Shown piece after piece: positions 54,427 to 62,754 of a stretch of 64,000 bases of DNA. The notes under the pieces were generated by a model that saw only the letters and a program-made list of their open reading frames with translations, was not told the origin of the DNA and ran no database searches. The stretch is from P52-10 sp041397365 (lineage in GTDB: Bacteria; Pseudomonadota; Alphaproteobacteria; Rhizobiales; Xanthobacteraceae), in assembly GCA_041397365.1 (NCBI GenBank), contig JAWKWT010000004.1, positions 186,001 to 250,000 of the forward strand, in the 5' to 3' direction. A program made the position numbers and the translations under genes. Position 1 is the stretch's first letter. Every line of letters starts with the position of its first letter.

Positions 54427-55005
54427 GTGCGGCTTCTCCTGATCTCACTGACCTGCCTGGTGATTGCGACCGCGGTCGGTCTCGGCGCGACCTGGACCAC
54501 CTCGACGCGCGGCGTCAGCTTCGGCGCGCTTGAAATCGGCGCGTGGACCGCCTGGCCGCGCAACGGCACCACCGACATCGACCCCTATGCGCGAGCGACG
54601 GTCGCCCGCAGCGGCGAATTGCCGATCGGCAGCGGCGACGGCATCGCCTTCGTCGCACGCGCCGACGACAAGGGGCGCGCGCTCGACGGCCGCTGCGACA
54701 TCACCGTCAGCGGCACCACGCCGGCCGCGCGCTACTGGACGCTGACGCTCTACGATACGCGCGGCAACCTCGTCAGCAACGCGCTGCAACGCTACGGCTT
54801 CACCAGTCAGGAGATCGTTCGCGGCAGCGACGGCGGGTTCGAGGTCAAAATCGCCCCGCGCTCGCGCGCGGGAAACTGGCTGCCCACCGGCGGGCTCGAT
54901 CGCTATCTGCTGGTTCTGCGGCTCTACGACACGCCGGTCGGCCTCGCCACCCGCACGCAGAAGGACGCGCCGATGCCGGCCATCACTTTGACGGGCTGTC
55001 CATGA
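54427..55005 (+). CDS. DUF1214-domain exported protein
   Basis: 192 aa from a GTG. A signal or anchor helix (LLLISLTCLVIATAVGLGAT) is followed by the beta-rich DUF1214 fold: YWTLTLYDTRGNLVSNALQR, YGFTSQEIVRGSDGGF and NWLPTGGLDRYLLVLRLYD. In this family DUF1254 and DUF1214 are often fused; here they are adjacent genes overlapping by ATGA. Periplasmic, role unknown. Confidence 0.88.
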   Translation: MRLLLISLTCLVIATAVGLGATWTTSTRGVSFGALEIGAWTAWPRNGTTDIDPYARATVARSGELPIGSGDGIAFVARADDKGRALDGRCDITVSGTTPAARYWTLTLYDTRGNLVSNALQRYGFTSQEIVRGSDGGFEVKIAPRSRAGNWLPTGGLDRYLLVLRLYDTPVGLATRTQKDAPMPAITLTGCP

Positions 55006-55562
55006 TCCGCTGGCTGTTCGCGATCTTCGCCGGCCTCGTGCTCGGCGGTATCGTCCATCTCGTCAGCGTGCTGGTGCTGCCGCGCGTGGCGACCAAGGAC
55101 GCCTATTCGCGGCTGGAGCCGGTCACCGCCCTGAATGCGACGACGCAGCTTCCTCTCGCCGCGCCCGACAATTCGCTGCTGCCGTTCCGGGACCCCGCCT
55201 TCGCCACCGCAGTCTGCCGCTACGACCTCTCGTCGGGATCGATCAAGCTCGCGGTGCCGGTCAGCCCGGCCTATACCTCGGTGACGTTCTACACGAACAA
55301 CGAGATCGCCTATTACGCGATCAACGACCGCTCTGCCGGACGGCGGGTGATCGAACTCGATCTGATGACGACGCAGCAGCGCGCCGAGCTGCCCGAGGAC
55401 GAGGACGTCACGGCCGCCGACCGGCTGATTATCGAATCGCCGACCGTGACCGGGCTGATCCTGATAAAGGCGCTCGCCAGCGAGCCGGACCTGATGCCGC
55501 AGGCGCGCGCCTCGCTCAATGCCGCGACCTGCCGCGTGCAGGAAGACCCCGCCGCGCGATGA
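55002..55562 (+). CDS. DUF1254-domain exported protein
   Basis: 186 aa. N-terminal TM or signal helix (LFAIFAGLVLGGIVHLVSVL), then LPRVATKDAYSRLEPVTALN and DPAFATAVCRYDLSSGSIKL, typical of the DUF1254 partner of the two-gene unit. SVTFYTNNEIAYYAINDRSA follows. Coupled by ATGA to the DUF1214 gene; the two products probably act together in the envelope. Confidence 0.86.
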   Translation: MIRWLFAIFAGLVLGGIVHLVSVLVLPRVATKDAYSRLEPVTALNATTQLPLAAPDNSLLPFRDPAFATAVCRYDLSSGSIKLAVPVSPAYTSVTFYTNNEIAYYAINDRSAGRRVIELDLMTTQQRAELPEDEDVTAADRLIIESPTVTGLILIKALASEPDLMPQARASLNAATCRVQEDPAAR

Positions 55563-55565
55563 ATT

Positions 55566-55685
55566 AGAGCATGATCCCGAAAAGTGGAAACCGGTTTGCG
55601 TTTCGCGGCCCTTCGGGTCGGAAAAGATCATGCTCAAACAAAAAGATAGGCTAGAGACTGATTCAATACAGTTGAATCAGTCTCT
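55566..55685. repeat. Composite palindromic intergenic repeat, copy E (with internal insert)
   Basis: Starts AGAGCATGATCCCGAAAAGT. An extra TTTCGCGGCCCTTCGGGTCGG segment, itself a hairpin, interrupts the core before GATCATGCTC. The second palindrome is AGAGACTGATTCAA and TTGAATCAGTCTCT at 55653-55685. Lies between convergent genes and overlaps the lipoprotein stop. Confidence 0.85.
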
Positions 55686-56409
55686 AGCCCTTCCGGACGA
55701 CACCGCGTTCCCGCGCCGCGAGCGCGGGCGCGACACGGCGCTGGGCGAGCTGCGCGATCAGCCGGTCGGCTTCCGCCGCCATGTCGTCGGGCGCATGGAT
55801 CACCAGCCGCTCCAGCGCCCAGCGATAGGACGCCACGCGCCGGTTCAGGCACTGCTGCACCCAGTCGACGATGATCGCGTTCTCGTTCATCCGCGCGGTG
55901 GCGTCGCCGCGCTCGCGATGCGACAGGTCGGACAGAAAGCCGATGCTCTTGCCGCGCTTGCCGTCCATGTCCGCGACCGCCGCGGCCGTCGCCAGAAACG
56001 GATCGATGCGGGTGAGATCGTTGCGCACGTCTTCCATCAATTGCGCGTAGCGAGAGGCGTGCGAGCGATGCGGCTCGTCGAGCAGCATGCGGCCATAGGC
56101 GGTGTGGTCGAAGCGCACGTCCTGACGCCACGGCGCGGGGATCGCCTCGTAATCGCCGAACACGCTTTTCCAGGCGGGGCGCGAATGCGGAGGCTCGATG
56201 AAGGGATAGGCGAAGTCGCGCAGCATCCGCTCATTGTCGGTGAGCTGGAAATCCGACGCACGCTTGCCGATGCTGCCCACGGCCTCGACGCCGATCCAGC
56301 GATGCATGTCGTCGTTCAGCGACGACGATCGCGTTCGGCCGAGATCGCCGCCGGCGCATCCGGAGAGGGCCAGACTTGCCACCAGCAAAGCCGCTTTGAC
56401 GGTGCGCAT
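55684..56409 (-). CDS. Lipoprotein of unknown function
   Basis: 241 aa from the ATG at 56409 (a GTG two codons earlier is the alternative). The signal ends in a lipobox LALSGCAGG with the Cys to be lipidated. The mature part is helical and charged: DDMHRWIGVEAVGSIGKRAS, DNERMLRDFAYPFIEPPHSR, YAQLMEDVRNDLTRIDPF. It ends with a basic segment ALAARERGVVRKG. No named family recognised. Convergent with DUF1254. Confidence 0.8.
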   Translation of the reverse strand: MRTVKAALLVASLALSGCAGGDLGRTRSSSLNDDMHRWIGVEAVGSIGKRASDFQLTDNERMLRDFAYPFIEPPHSRPAWKSVFGDYEAIPAPWRQDVRFDHTAYGRMLLDEPHRSHASRYAQLMEDVRNDLTRIDPFLATAAAVADMDGKRGKSIGFLSDLSHRERGDATARMNENAIIVDWVQQCLNRRVASYRWALERLVIHAPDDMAAEADRLIAQLAQRRVAPALAARERGVVRKG

Positions 56410-56468
56410 ATCCACGAAAATCCCAAGCCTGGATCAGGCGACCGACGAAAGAACGAAGCGCCGTTCAA

Positions 56469-56666
56469 CTAGGCGCGGCGCTTGCGGCCGCCGCCCGACG
56501 GCGAGCCGTGCTCGGAACCGCCGCCGTTGAACAAATCGTCGCCGTGGCGTTCTATCCGGATCACCGGAAGGATCACCACCATTCCCATTCCTTCGGCCGG
56601 CGCTGCGGCCGCCGTCGCCGCGCGCCGATGCGCGGTATCCGCCGGAAACTCAACGACCATACCCAT
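56469..56666 (-). CDS. Small conserved-type protein of unknown function
   Basis: 65 aa. Two copies of a MGMVV[E/I]xP motif, at the start (MGMVVEFPADTAHRR) and middle (GMGMVVILPVIRIERHGDD), then a Gly/Ser-rich basic tail. I recall similar small proteins in Bradyrhizobium relatives. No TM helix. Function unknown. Divergent from the DUF2336 gene. Confidence 0.65.
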   Translation of the reverse strand: MGMVVEFPADTAHRRAATAAAAPAEGMGMVVILPVIRIERHGDDLFNGGGSEHGSPSGGGRKRRA

Positions 56667-56731
56667 GGTGCTCTCCTCGCCCCATTCCTCGTCGCCGGAG
56701 CGTTGCTGTCTCTATTAAGACCGCGGCATGG

Positions 56732-56746
56732 TTAACGCGCTCTTAA
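56732..56746. promoter_or_regulatory. Perfect CtrA-type box (TTAA-N7-TTAA)
   Basis: TTAA at 56732-56735, CGCGCTC, TTAA at 56743-56746. It is 48 bases before the DUF2336 start and in the divergent spacer to the 65-aa gene. A further TTAA occurs at 56715-56718. This matches the consensus bound by the alphaproteobacterial cell-cycle regulator CtrA. Confidence 0.65.
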
Positions 56747-56794
56747 GACGACCCTGCTAGTTTGAGCGCATTCCCTGTTGCGTTCGGTTCCCCA

Positions 56795-57718
56795 ATGTCC
56801 CAGTCGCCCCTCGACGGTCTGATGCATCTCGCCCAGCGCGAAGGCGTCGATATCCGCCCCACTCTGCTCCGCGTGCTGACGGACCTTTACGTCCAGTCGC
56901 CCAAGCATTCGCTCGCCGAGCAGCAGCAATATTCCGAACTCGCGACGCGGCTGATCGCCGATGTCGACGATGCGACGCGCGAGATCGTGCGCGCGCGCCT
57001 CTCAACGCATCCCGACGCTCCGCAAGCGGTGCTGGAACTCCTTGCGGTTCAGCCGCTTCCGCCGCAGGGAAAAGATGATGCGCCGGCCGAAACTGCAACG
57101 GCGCCGTCCGCCGAAGCGTCCGACACGCCGCGCGTCGAGGCCGCTTCGTCGCCGCTGGCGCAACGCTTCATGGATGCCGGCTCCGCGGAGCGGATCGAGA
57201 TTCTTTGCGCGCTCGAAGACTCGCCGCTGCTATCCGCGCCGCGTCCGGAACCCTTCCGCGCCGGCCGCGCGATCGCCGTGCTCGAGCGCGCGAGCTTCGC
57301 GTCCGACCAGCCGGCATTCATCACCGAACTCACCGAGGCCCTGTCGCTGCCACCGGAACTCGGGGCGCGCATCGTCGCCGACGCGAGCGGCGAGCCGCTG
57401 GCCTGCGCCGCCAAGGCGCTCGGCATGCCGGACGACGTGTTCCAGCGCGTGCTGATTTTCCTCAAACCCGAATGGGGACATTCGGCGCTCGCCGTGTTCC
57501 GGCTGGCGCGGCTGTTCGAGGCGCTGAACGAGCACGCGGCGCTGGTGATGCTCGCTGCCTGGCGCGGCGCGGCCGCCGAACGGCCGCGGGCGAAACATCA
57601 GCCTACGCTGTATGATGACGAACGGCGGCGCGCGCGGCTTGTCGCAAGCACGTCGGTTCAGCCCGGCAGCGCGCCGCGCACCGTTACGCCGGCCGCCGAA
57701 CGCAATCGGCAACGATAA
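56795..57718 (+). CDS. DUF2336-family protein
   Basis: 307 aa, cytoplasmic, helical. SPLDGLMHLAQREGVDIRPT and LAEQQQYSELATRLIADVDD are followed by an Ala/Pro-rich linker. The second half has LSLPPELGARIVADASGEPL, AAKALGMPDDVFQRVLIFLK and VFRLARLFEALNEHAALVML. The N- and C-terminal helical repeats match DUF2336, a family linked to regulation in alphaproteobacteria. The ATG at 56795 is preferred to a TTG 11 codons before. Preceded by a perfect CtrA-type box. Confidence 0.75.
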   Translation: MSQSPLDGLMHLAQREGVDIRPTLLRVLTDLYVQSPKHSLAEQQQYSELATRLIADVDDATREIVRARLSTHPDAPQAVLELLAVQPLPPQGKDDAPAETATAPSAEASDTPRVEAASSPLAQRFMDAGSAERIEILCALEDSPLLSAPRPEPFRAGRAIAVLERASFASDQPAFITELTEALSLPPELGARIVADASGEPLACAAKALGMPDDVFQRVLIFLKPEWGHSALAVFRLARLFEALNEHAALVMLAAWRGAAAERPRAKHQPTLYDDERRRARLVASTSVQPGSAPRTVTPAAERNRQR

Positions 57719-57724
57719 ATACCC

Positions 57725-58069
57725 TCACCCCTTCGCCAGATCGAGGTGATACCGTCCGGCGCGATCCTCGATCTCAACGATCCAGACATCCGGATCGAAA
57801 CGGATTTCCTTCGCCAGCCGCTCCTCGACGACGCTTTCCGGCACCGGCGCGGGCGTGAGCTGCGCGAACATGCGCTCGGCCGGGCGGCTCTCGTCATAGG
57901 CGGATTGCGACGCCGGCCCGAACAGCAAAGCAGTGCCATCCAGCAATGCGAGTTTGACGAAGACCGCGCCCGCCTCCTCGGCCCCACGACGACGCACGGC
58001 TCCAAAGATGTTCTCAGTCTGGCATCGCCGCAGATAGGCAGCCACCCAGATGTGCGATTTGAGCCTCAT
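57725..58069 (-). CDS. DUF1491-family protein
   Basis: 114 aa. LKSHIWVAAYLRRCQTENIF, RRGAEEAGAVFVKLALLDG and ARLAKEIRFDPDVWIVEIED-like segments are the DUF1491 pattern. Soluble, small, no signal. Function unknown; 15 bases after the stop of the peptidoglycan-binding gene, so probably one operon with it. Confidence 0.9.
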   Translation of the reverse strand: MRLKSHIWVAAYLRRCQTENIFGAVRRRGAEEAGAVFVKLALLDGTALLFGPASQSAYDESRPAERMFAQLTPAPVPESVVEERLAKEIRFDPDVWIVEIEDRAGRYHLDLAKG

Positions 58070-58084
58070 GCGATGCTCACGGCC

Positions 58085-58765
58085 TCACTCGAAGGTGCGG
58101 CCGGTCGCGAGCCCGAGTTCCTGCACCAGCCGTTCCGACACCTGCCCCGTCGGCGGCAGCTTGCGCTCGCGCTCGAATTTCAGGATCGCGGCCTGCGTAT
58201 CGGCGCCGACGGTGCCGGTCGCCTTGATCTGCCCGTAGCCGTAATCGGTCAGCGCGCGCTGCACCGCCGCCACGCGCTGCGACGAGACGATCAGGCCGGC
58301 GACCGGATCGGCCGACCGCGCGGCGTTCGCTTTCGCAGGCTGGCTGCCGATGGCGCCTGAACTGCGCATCAGATTGCCGATCGGGTCGGCCGCGCGAGCC
58401 TCCGCCTCCGCGGGCCGCGGACGCGGCAGCGGACTCGCCGGCACGGTGGCGACCGCGGCAGCGGCGGGCCGCTCGACGGGAAGCACCACGGATTCCGCCG
58501 GCCGCGCGGGCTCGGCGGCCGGTGCGACGAACGCCACCGGCGCGAACAGCGGCGACGGATGGCGTCCGACCTGAAGGAAAATCGCATTGATGACGATGGC
58601 CACAACCACGCCCGCCGCCGCAGTGGCCGCGAGCGTATCCTTCGGCGAGTAAAGCAGCACCCGCATCACAAGGTTACGTTCGTTGACCGCGGCTTTCGCT
58701 CCGCGACCCGCTCCATTGGCGGCAGCCTTACGCACTTTTCCTGACCTTTTCTTCGAACTTCGCAT
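58085..58765 (-). CDS. Membrane-anchored peptidoglycan-binding protein
   Basis: 226 aa. A basic cytoplasmic N-terminus, one TM helix (about 44-65, TLAATAAAGVVVAIVINAIF), a Pro/Ala-rich periplasmic linker and a C-terminal PG_binding_1 domain: VAAVQRALTDYGYGQIKATG, then GTVGADTQAAILKFERER. Its start overlaps the 3' end of the kinase gene by 38 bases; an ATG at 58666 is an alternative start. Probably links the membrane to the wall. Confidence 0.87.
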   Translation of the reverse strand: MRSSKKRSGKVRKAAANGAGRGAKAAVNERNLVMRVLLYSPKDTLAATAAAGVVVAIVINAIFLQVGRHPSPLFAPVAFVAPAAEPARPAESVVLPVERPAAAAVATVPASPLPRPRPAEAEARAADPIGNLMRSSGAIGSQPAKANAARSADPVAGLIVSSQRVAAVQRALTDYGYGQIKATGTVGADTQAAILKFERERKLPPTGQVSERLVQELGLATGRTFE

Positions 58766-60548
58766 TCTGACGCGGCTCCAGCGTCGTCACCGTCGCGGCC
58801 GGGCGCCTGACCTCGCAATCGAGATCGAGCGGCAACGCGATGGTGACGGTCGTTCCCTCGTCGAGCTTGCTGCAAACGTTCAGTTCGCCGTGCTGCAAGC
58901 CGACCAGGGATTTGACGATCGACAATCCGAGGCCCGTGCCTTCATGCCGACGACGATAGGTTTTCTCCGCCTGGAAGAACGGATCGCCGACGCGCTTCAT
59001 GTCCTCCGGGCTAATGCCGACGCCGGTATCGGCGACGCTGAGCAACAGTTTCGATCCTTCGACGACGGCGGAGACCGTGACCCGGCCGCCGCGATCGGTG
59101 AATTTGATGGCATTGGAAACGAGGTTCAGCAGGATCTGCTTGAATGCGCGCTCATCGCCGATCATTGACGGCAGACTGTCCGGCGCGGCCACCACCAGAT
59201 CGATGCCGCCATCGCGCGCCTTCAGCGCCATCAGATTGGAGCAGCTACGGATCGCGTCGCACGGATGGAACGGCTCGGCGCAAATCTCGAAACCGCCGCT
59301 CTCCATCTTCGACATGTCGAGGATGGAATTGACCACGGACAACAAATGCTGGCCGGATTCATTGATGAGCTTGGCGTATTCAGTGCGCTTCTCGACCTTC
59401 AGGCGGAGCTCGGCTTCGTTCGCGATCATCTCTGAAAAGCCGATGATGGCGTTCAGCGGCGTGCGCAATTCATGACTCATGGTCGCAAGGAACTGGCCCT
59501 TGGCGGCATGCGCCCGCTCCGCTTCCGCATGCGCGGCCGCGAGCGCGTGCTCCTGCGTCTTGCGGTCGGTGATGTCGCGCAGCACCGTCACGACTTCGGT
59601 GTCCGAGTGCGGCGCGCCGTCCTCGCGGCGCGCGAACGGCCGGCAGCGCATCTCGATCCAGACGAAGCCGGGATCGGGCCGCCCGGCAACCACCTGGCCA
59701 CGTTTGACGCGGAACTCGACGTCACGCTCCGCCGCGCCGCGCGCGACCTCGGCCAGCGCCGTGAGATAGGCCGGACGGTCCGCGACATGAACGCGGTCGA
59801 ACAGTCCGTGGCCGGTCAGTTCACCCGGCAGCGTCTCGAACAGCGCATCGGCCGCCGGCGAGATGAACTCGATCGCGCCGTTGCGGCGATGCCGCGCGAT
59901 GACGTCGCTCATGTTGCGCGCGAGCAGGCGGTAGCGCTCCTCCTCCGCATTGAGCAGGCCGCGCGTCGTCTGCCCGAGCGTTTCCATCAGGAAGGCCAGC
60001 AAGGCGCAGTAGGCACAGACGCCGACGATCCCGACGCCCGCGAATGTCATCGCCAGATGCGGCGCGATGGCCGAGGCCGGCAGCAGGCCGAGCGCGCCGA
60101 GCGCGATCAGCAATCCGGCGCAGCCGAGTGCGACGGCAATCGCAAAGCCGACGACTTTTCGCGAGGTGGACAGCGCCGCCTCAAGTGGAACCACCACCAG
60201 CCAGACGGCGGCGAAGGAGGCAATGCCGCCGGTGCAGATCGAGACCGCCGTGACGATCGCGGCGAGCGCCAGCGCCGACAGCGCATGCGCCCGCTCATAG
60301 CGGCCGGTGCGTGAGAGAAAATAGGCGATGGCGATCGGCGCGATCAGCCAGCTCAGAGCGAACACTTCGATCACGCTCGGCACGCCGCGCAGCGCGACAT
60401 AGAGCGGGAACGACGCCAGCACTGTGAAACTTCCGAACAGCCGCAGGCCGATGAAGATTCGGTGCCGCGCCGCCGCGATCGCATCGTGATGCACGGAGGG
60501 ATGCAGCAAGGCATCAAGGAAACGGCGGATACTCAACGCGGCTGTCAA
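58728..60548 (-). CDS. divJ: PAS-domain sensor histidine kinase, DivJ-like
   Basis: 606 aa. Five to six TM helices (about 27-200) with little periplasmic sequence, then PAS (about 210-330: LLARNMSDVIARHRRNGAIE ... VTVLRDITDRK). HisKA is in ATMSHELRTPLNAIIGFSEM, and the ATPase has NLVSNAIKFT, DTGVGIS and GTGLGLSIVKSL. The polytopic N-terminus plus this HisKA type is the DivJ layout, a DivK kinase opposing PleC. Nearness to mucR agrees with the location of divJ in Sinorhizobium as I recall it. Assignment is probable, not proven. Confidence 0.75.
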   Translation of the reverse strand: MTAALSIRRFLDALLHPSVHHDAIAAARHRIFIGLRLFGSFTVLASFPLYVALRGVPSVIEVFALSWLIAPIAIAYFLSRTGRYERAHALSALALAAIVTAVSICTGGIASFAAVWLVVVPLEAALSTSRKVVGFAIAVALGCAGLLIALGALGLLPASAIAPHLAMTFAGVGIVGVCAYCALLAFLMETLGQTTRGLLNAEEERYRLLARNMSDVIARHRRNGAIEFISPAADALFETLPGELTGHGLFDRVHVADRPAYLTALAEVARGAAERDVEFRVKRGQVVAGRPDPGFVWIEMRCRPFARREDGAPHSDTEVVTVLRDITDRKTQEHALAAAHAEAERAHAAKGQFLATMSHELRTPLNAIIGFSEMIANEAELRLKVEKRTEYAKLINESGQHLLSVVNSILDMSKMESGGFEICAEPFHPCDAIRSCSNLMALKARDGGIDLVVAAPDSLPSMIGDERAFKQILLNLVSNAIKFTDRGGRVTVSAVVEGSKLLLSVADTGVGISPEDMKRVGDPFFQAEKTYRRRHEGTGLGLSIVKSLVGLQHGELNVCSKLDEGTTVTIALPLDLDCEVRRPAATVTTLEPRQNAKFEEKVRKSA

Positions 60549-60981
60549 CGGCCTCTCGCGTCCGGTTTGTCGGGTCCAGAGGACTCGGGCCGGGACGCCC
60601 CCTTCTTATCTGTGCCGGATGGTCTCAGAGCGAACTTAAACGAACGCTAAAGGACGCCCCCGCGTGGGGGATCGGGCACGCGATCCGGCCGGAATAGGCG
60701 CCTCACGCCGGCCTAATCGCCACCATGGTGAACGCACCCTTTCCAGAATCGGCCCGCTTATGGTTTCCAAATTCTGCACGCGCGCGAATGCGAGTGCGAT
60801 TCGCCGCGACATTCCAATGTCTGGCCGTGCAATCGAAAATTTACGGCAAACAGAATGAACGGCATTTGAGACAAATTGCGCGCCGCCCGACAACCGCAAC
60901 TTCACACGCGCCTGTTACGCCGTACCTACAGATTGCGAAGAAACCGCAACAAGTGGGGCGAACAGGATTCGGGAGAACGCC
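60549..60981. promoter_or_regulatory. Divergent intergenic region with a CtrA-like box
   Basis: 433 bases between the DivJ-like kinase (leftward) and the DUF5330 gene (rightward). TTAA at 60636-60639, seven bases, then CTAA at 60647-60650 is one mismatch from the CtrA consensus, 88 bases upstream of the kinase start. No RNA gene or further protein frame is convincing. Confidence 0.4.
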
Positions 60982-61374
60982 GTGTTCTTTCTATTGCGAA
61001 TGACCTTCTGGCTCGGCCTCGTGCTGGTGCTGCTGCCGACCGACAAGGCTCCGGACGACAAGAACGTGCCGCAGATCGGGGCCGCGCAGGCGGTGACGGC
61101 CGCGGGCGCGGCCGTGTCGGACCTCAGCCAGTTCTGCACGCGCCAGCCCGAGACCTGCGAGATCGGCGGCCAGGCGATGACCGTGATCGGGCACCGCGCC
61201 CAGGCCGGCGCGCGCAAGGTCTATGAAATGATCGTCGAGAAGAAAAACGACTCCACCGGCTCGATCGCGTCGGGCGACGCAGCTCCAGCCGATACGCTCG
61301 GTGAGAACGACGTCAAGGTTCCATGGCGCGGCGCTTTGTCCGAAAAACATGCCGAGGCGCGCGCCACGCACTGA
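60982..61374 (+). CDS. DUF5330-family protein
   Basis: 130 aa from a GTG with GGGAG six bases upstream. N-terminal hydrophobic helix (FLLRMTFWLGLVLVLLP), then VTAAGAAVSDLSQFCTRQPE and CEIGGQAMTVIGHRAQAGAR, the DUF5330 core with two cysteines. Likely exported or membrane-anchored. Function unknown. Confidence 0.88.
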   Translation: MFFLLRMTFWLGLVLVLLPTDKAPDDKNVPQIGAAQAVTAAGAAVSDLSQFCTRQPETCEIGGQAMTVIGHRAQAGARKVYEMIVEKKNDSTGSIASGDAAPADTLGENDVKVPWRGALSEKHAEARATH

Positions 61375-61455
61375 CCTATCGCCAGATTCTCCGGGCTGGC
61401 GTCCGCCGGCCTGCTGCCCTATATCCAGCGGACCGGAACCGGCCCGACGGACCTC

Positions 61456-61884
61456 ATGTCGACAATCGCAGAAATCAACGACAATTTTGAACTGCTCGAC
61501 GAGTGGGACGATCGCTATCGCTATGTGATCGAGCTTGGACGCACGCTCGCGCCGCTCTCGGAAGCGGAGCATTCGGACGCGAACAAGGTTCAGGGCTGCA
61601 CCAGCCAAGTCTGGCTGACAAATCACGTCGAGCGCAACGCGGCCAACGAGCCGGTGCTGACATTTCGCGGCGACAGCGACGCGCATATCGTGCGCGGCCT
61701 GATTGCGATCCTGCTCGCGCTCTATTCGGGACACACGGCGAAAGAGATTCTCGACATCGACGCGATGGCGGTGTTCGAGCGGCTCGGCTTTCGCGAACAT
61801 CTGACCCCGCAGCGTTCGAACGGGCTGCGCTCGATGGTGGAGCGCGTGCGCGCGCATGCCGGTCAGGCGCTGGCCACGGCCTGA
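61456..61884 (+). CDS. sufE: SufE family sulfur acceptor for Fe-S cluster assembly
   Basis: 142 aa cytoplasmic protein that takes persulfide sulfur from the cysteine desulfurase SufS and passes it to the SufBCD scaffold. The acceptor Cys48 is in KVQGCTSQVWL. Also seen are LLDEWDDRYRYVIELGRTL and FRGDSDAHIVRGLIAILLAL, and the end FREHLTPQRSNGLRSMVERV. No suf operon is adjacent, as is common for sufE in rhizobia. Confidence 0.95.
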   Translation: MSTIAEINDNFELLDEWDDRYRYVIELGRTLAPLSEAEHSDANKVQGCTSQVWLTNHVERNAANEPVLTFRGDSDAHIVRGLIAILLALYSGHTAKEILDIDAMAVFERLGFREHLTPQRSNGLRSMVERVRAHAGQALATA

Positions 61885-61888
61885 CCCG

Positions 61889-62656
61889 TCACCTCTCGAC
61901 CGACCCGCTCTCAGCATCCGCCCACGCGACGATCGCGCCCGACGCGCGGCCGCGCACTTCGTTCGCGTAGCCATAGTGCCGCGACAGCCGGTCGAGCCCG
62001 AGTTGCAGCACGATTTTTGCCGAACGCGCCGGCCAGCCGCGCGCGCGTTCGACATCCTCCAGTCCGCGCAGAAAACAGCAGACGTCGAGCAGGATGCCGG
62101 AGAATTCCGGCCCGGCGGAGCGCATCGCCTGCTGCACGCGCTGGCGCGCCGCGACCACGACATCGGTCATCTCCGCTGGCGAGAACGATTTCGCCCGCCC
62201 GCTCCCGCCCTGATCCCAGTTGGACGTTACCCGCGGCGACATCTGCCCCCTTGTGAAATCGGCGCGCAGCCTTTCGCCAGCCATGAATTGCGTAGCGTCG
62301 ATCAAAGTGCGGCCGTCGCGGCCCTTGCGGCGCGCGAGCCACGCCAGCGGACTTTCGCTATCGTCGACAAGCACGCGCGCGGACGAGCCGTCGACGCCGG
62401 CCGCGCGCGACACCAGTTTCAGATGCTGCGCGCGAAAGCGATCCACGCGCGCATCGTCATGCCGCTCACGCGCAAGCCGCGCCCGCCCCGCATCGGTGAG
62501 ATCGTAGCCGCCGCTGCCGTTGTCTTGCAGGAGGCCCGCGCGACAGCAAGCTTCCGCCAGCTTGGCGTCGGCTGGCGCCAACGCGCCGCCGCGCAGAATT
62601 CGTTCGAGAATTTGGAGATGCTGACGGTGAAAACGCGGTGTCTTGCTCTGTGTCAT
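61889..62656 (-). CDS. DUF6456-family protein
   Basis: 255 aa. ILRGGALAPADAKLAEACCR forms a winged-helix-like N-terminal part. The C-terminal core has SPLAWLARRKGRDGRTLIDA, TQFMAGERLRADFTRGQMSP, RVTSNWDQGG and VCCFLRGLEDVERARGWPAR. It looks like a DNA-binding or regulatory protein of alphaproteobacteria. 98 bases downstream of mucR on the same strand; convergent with sufE. Confidence 0.85.
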   Translation of the reverse strand: MTQSKTPRFHRQHLQILERILRGGALAPADAKLAEACCRAGLLQDNGSGGYDLTDAGRARLARERHDDARVDRFRAQHLKLVSRAAGVDGSSARVLVDDSESPLAWLARRKGRDGRTLIDATQFMAGERLRADFTRGQMSPRVTSNWDQGGSGRAKSFSPAEMTDVVVAARQRVQQAMRSAGPEFSGILLDVCCFLRGLEDVERARGWPARSAKIVLQLGLDRLSRHYGYANEVRGRASGAIVAWADAESGSVER

Positions 62657-62754
62657 GACAAGATGATATTCCTATCGTCCGGCCAGTAAAGACAATATTC
62701 CTATTTTCTCAACAGCCGCTACCGGACGTTTCCCGCAACCGTCGCGCGGATAGC

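Noticed and set aside
52125..54578. 817-aa minus-strand open frame
   Set aside because: It is antisense to the class A PBP, whose catalytic motifs are all present. The antisense product is Arg/His/Asp-rich without domains, a typical shadow in GC-rich DNA.
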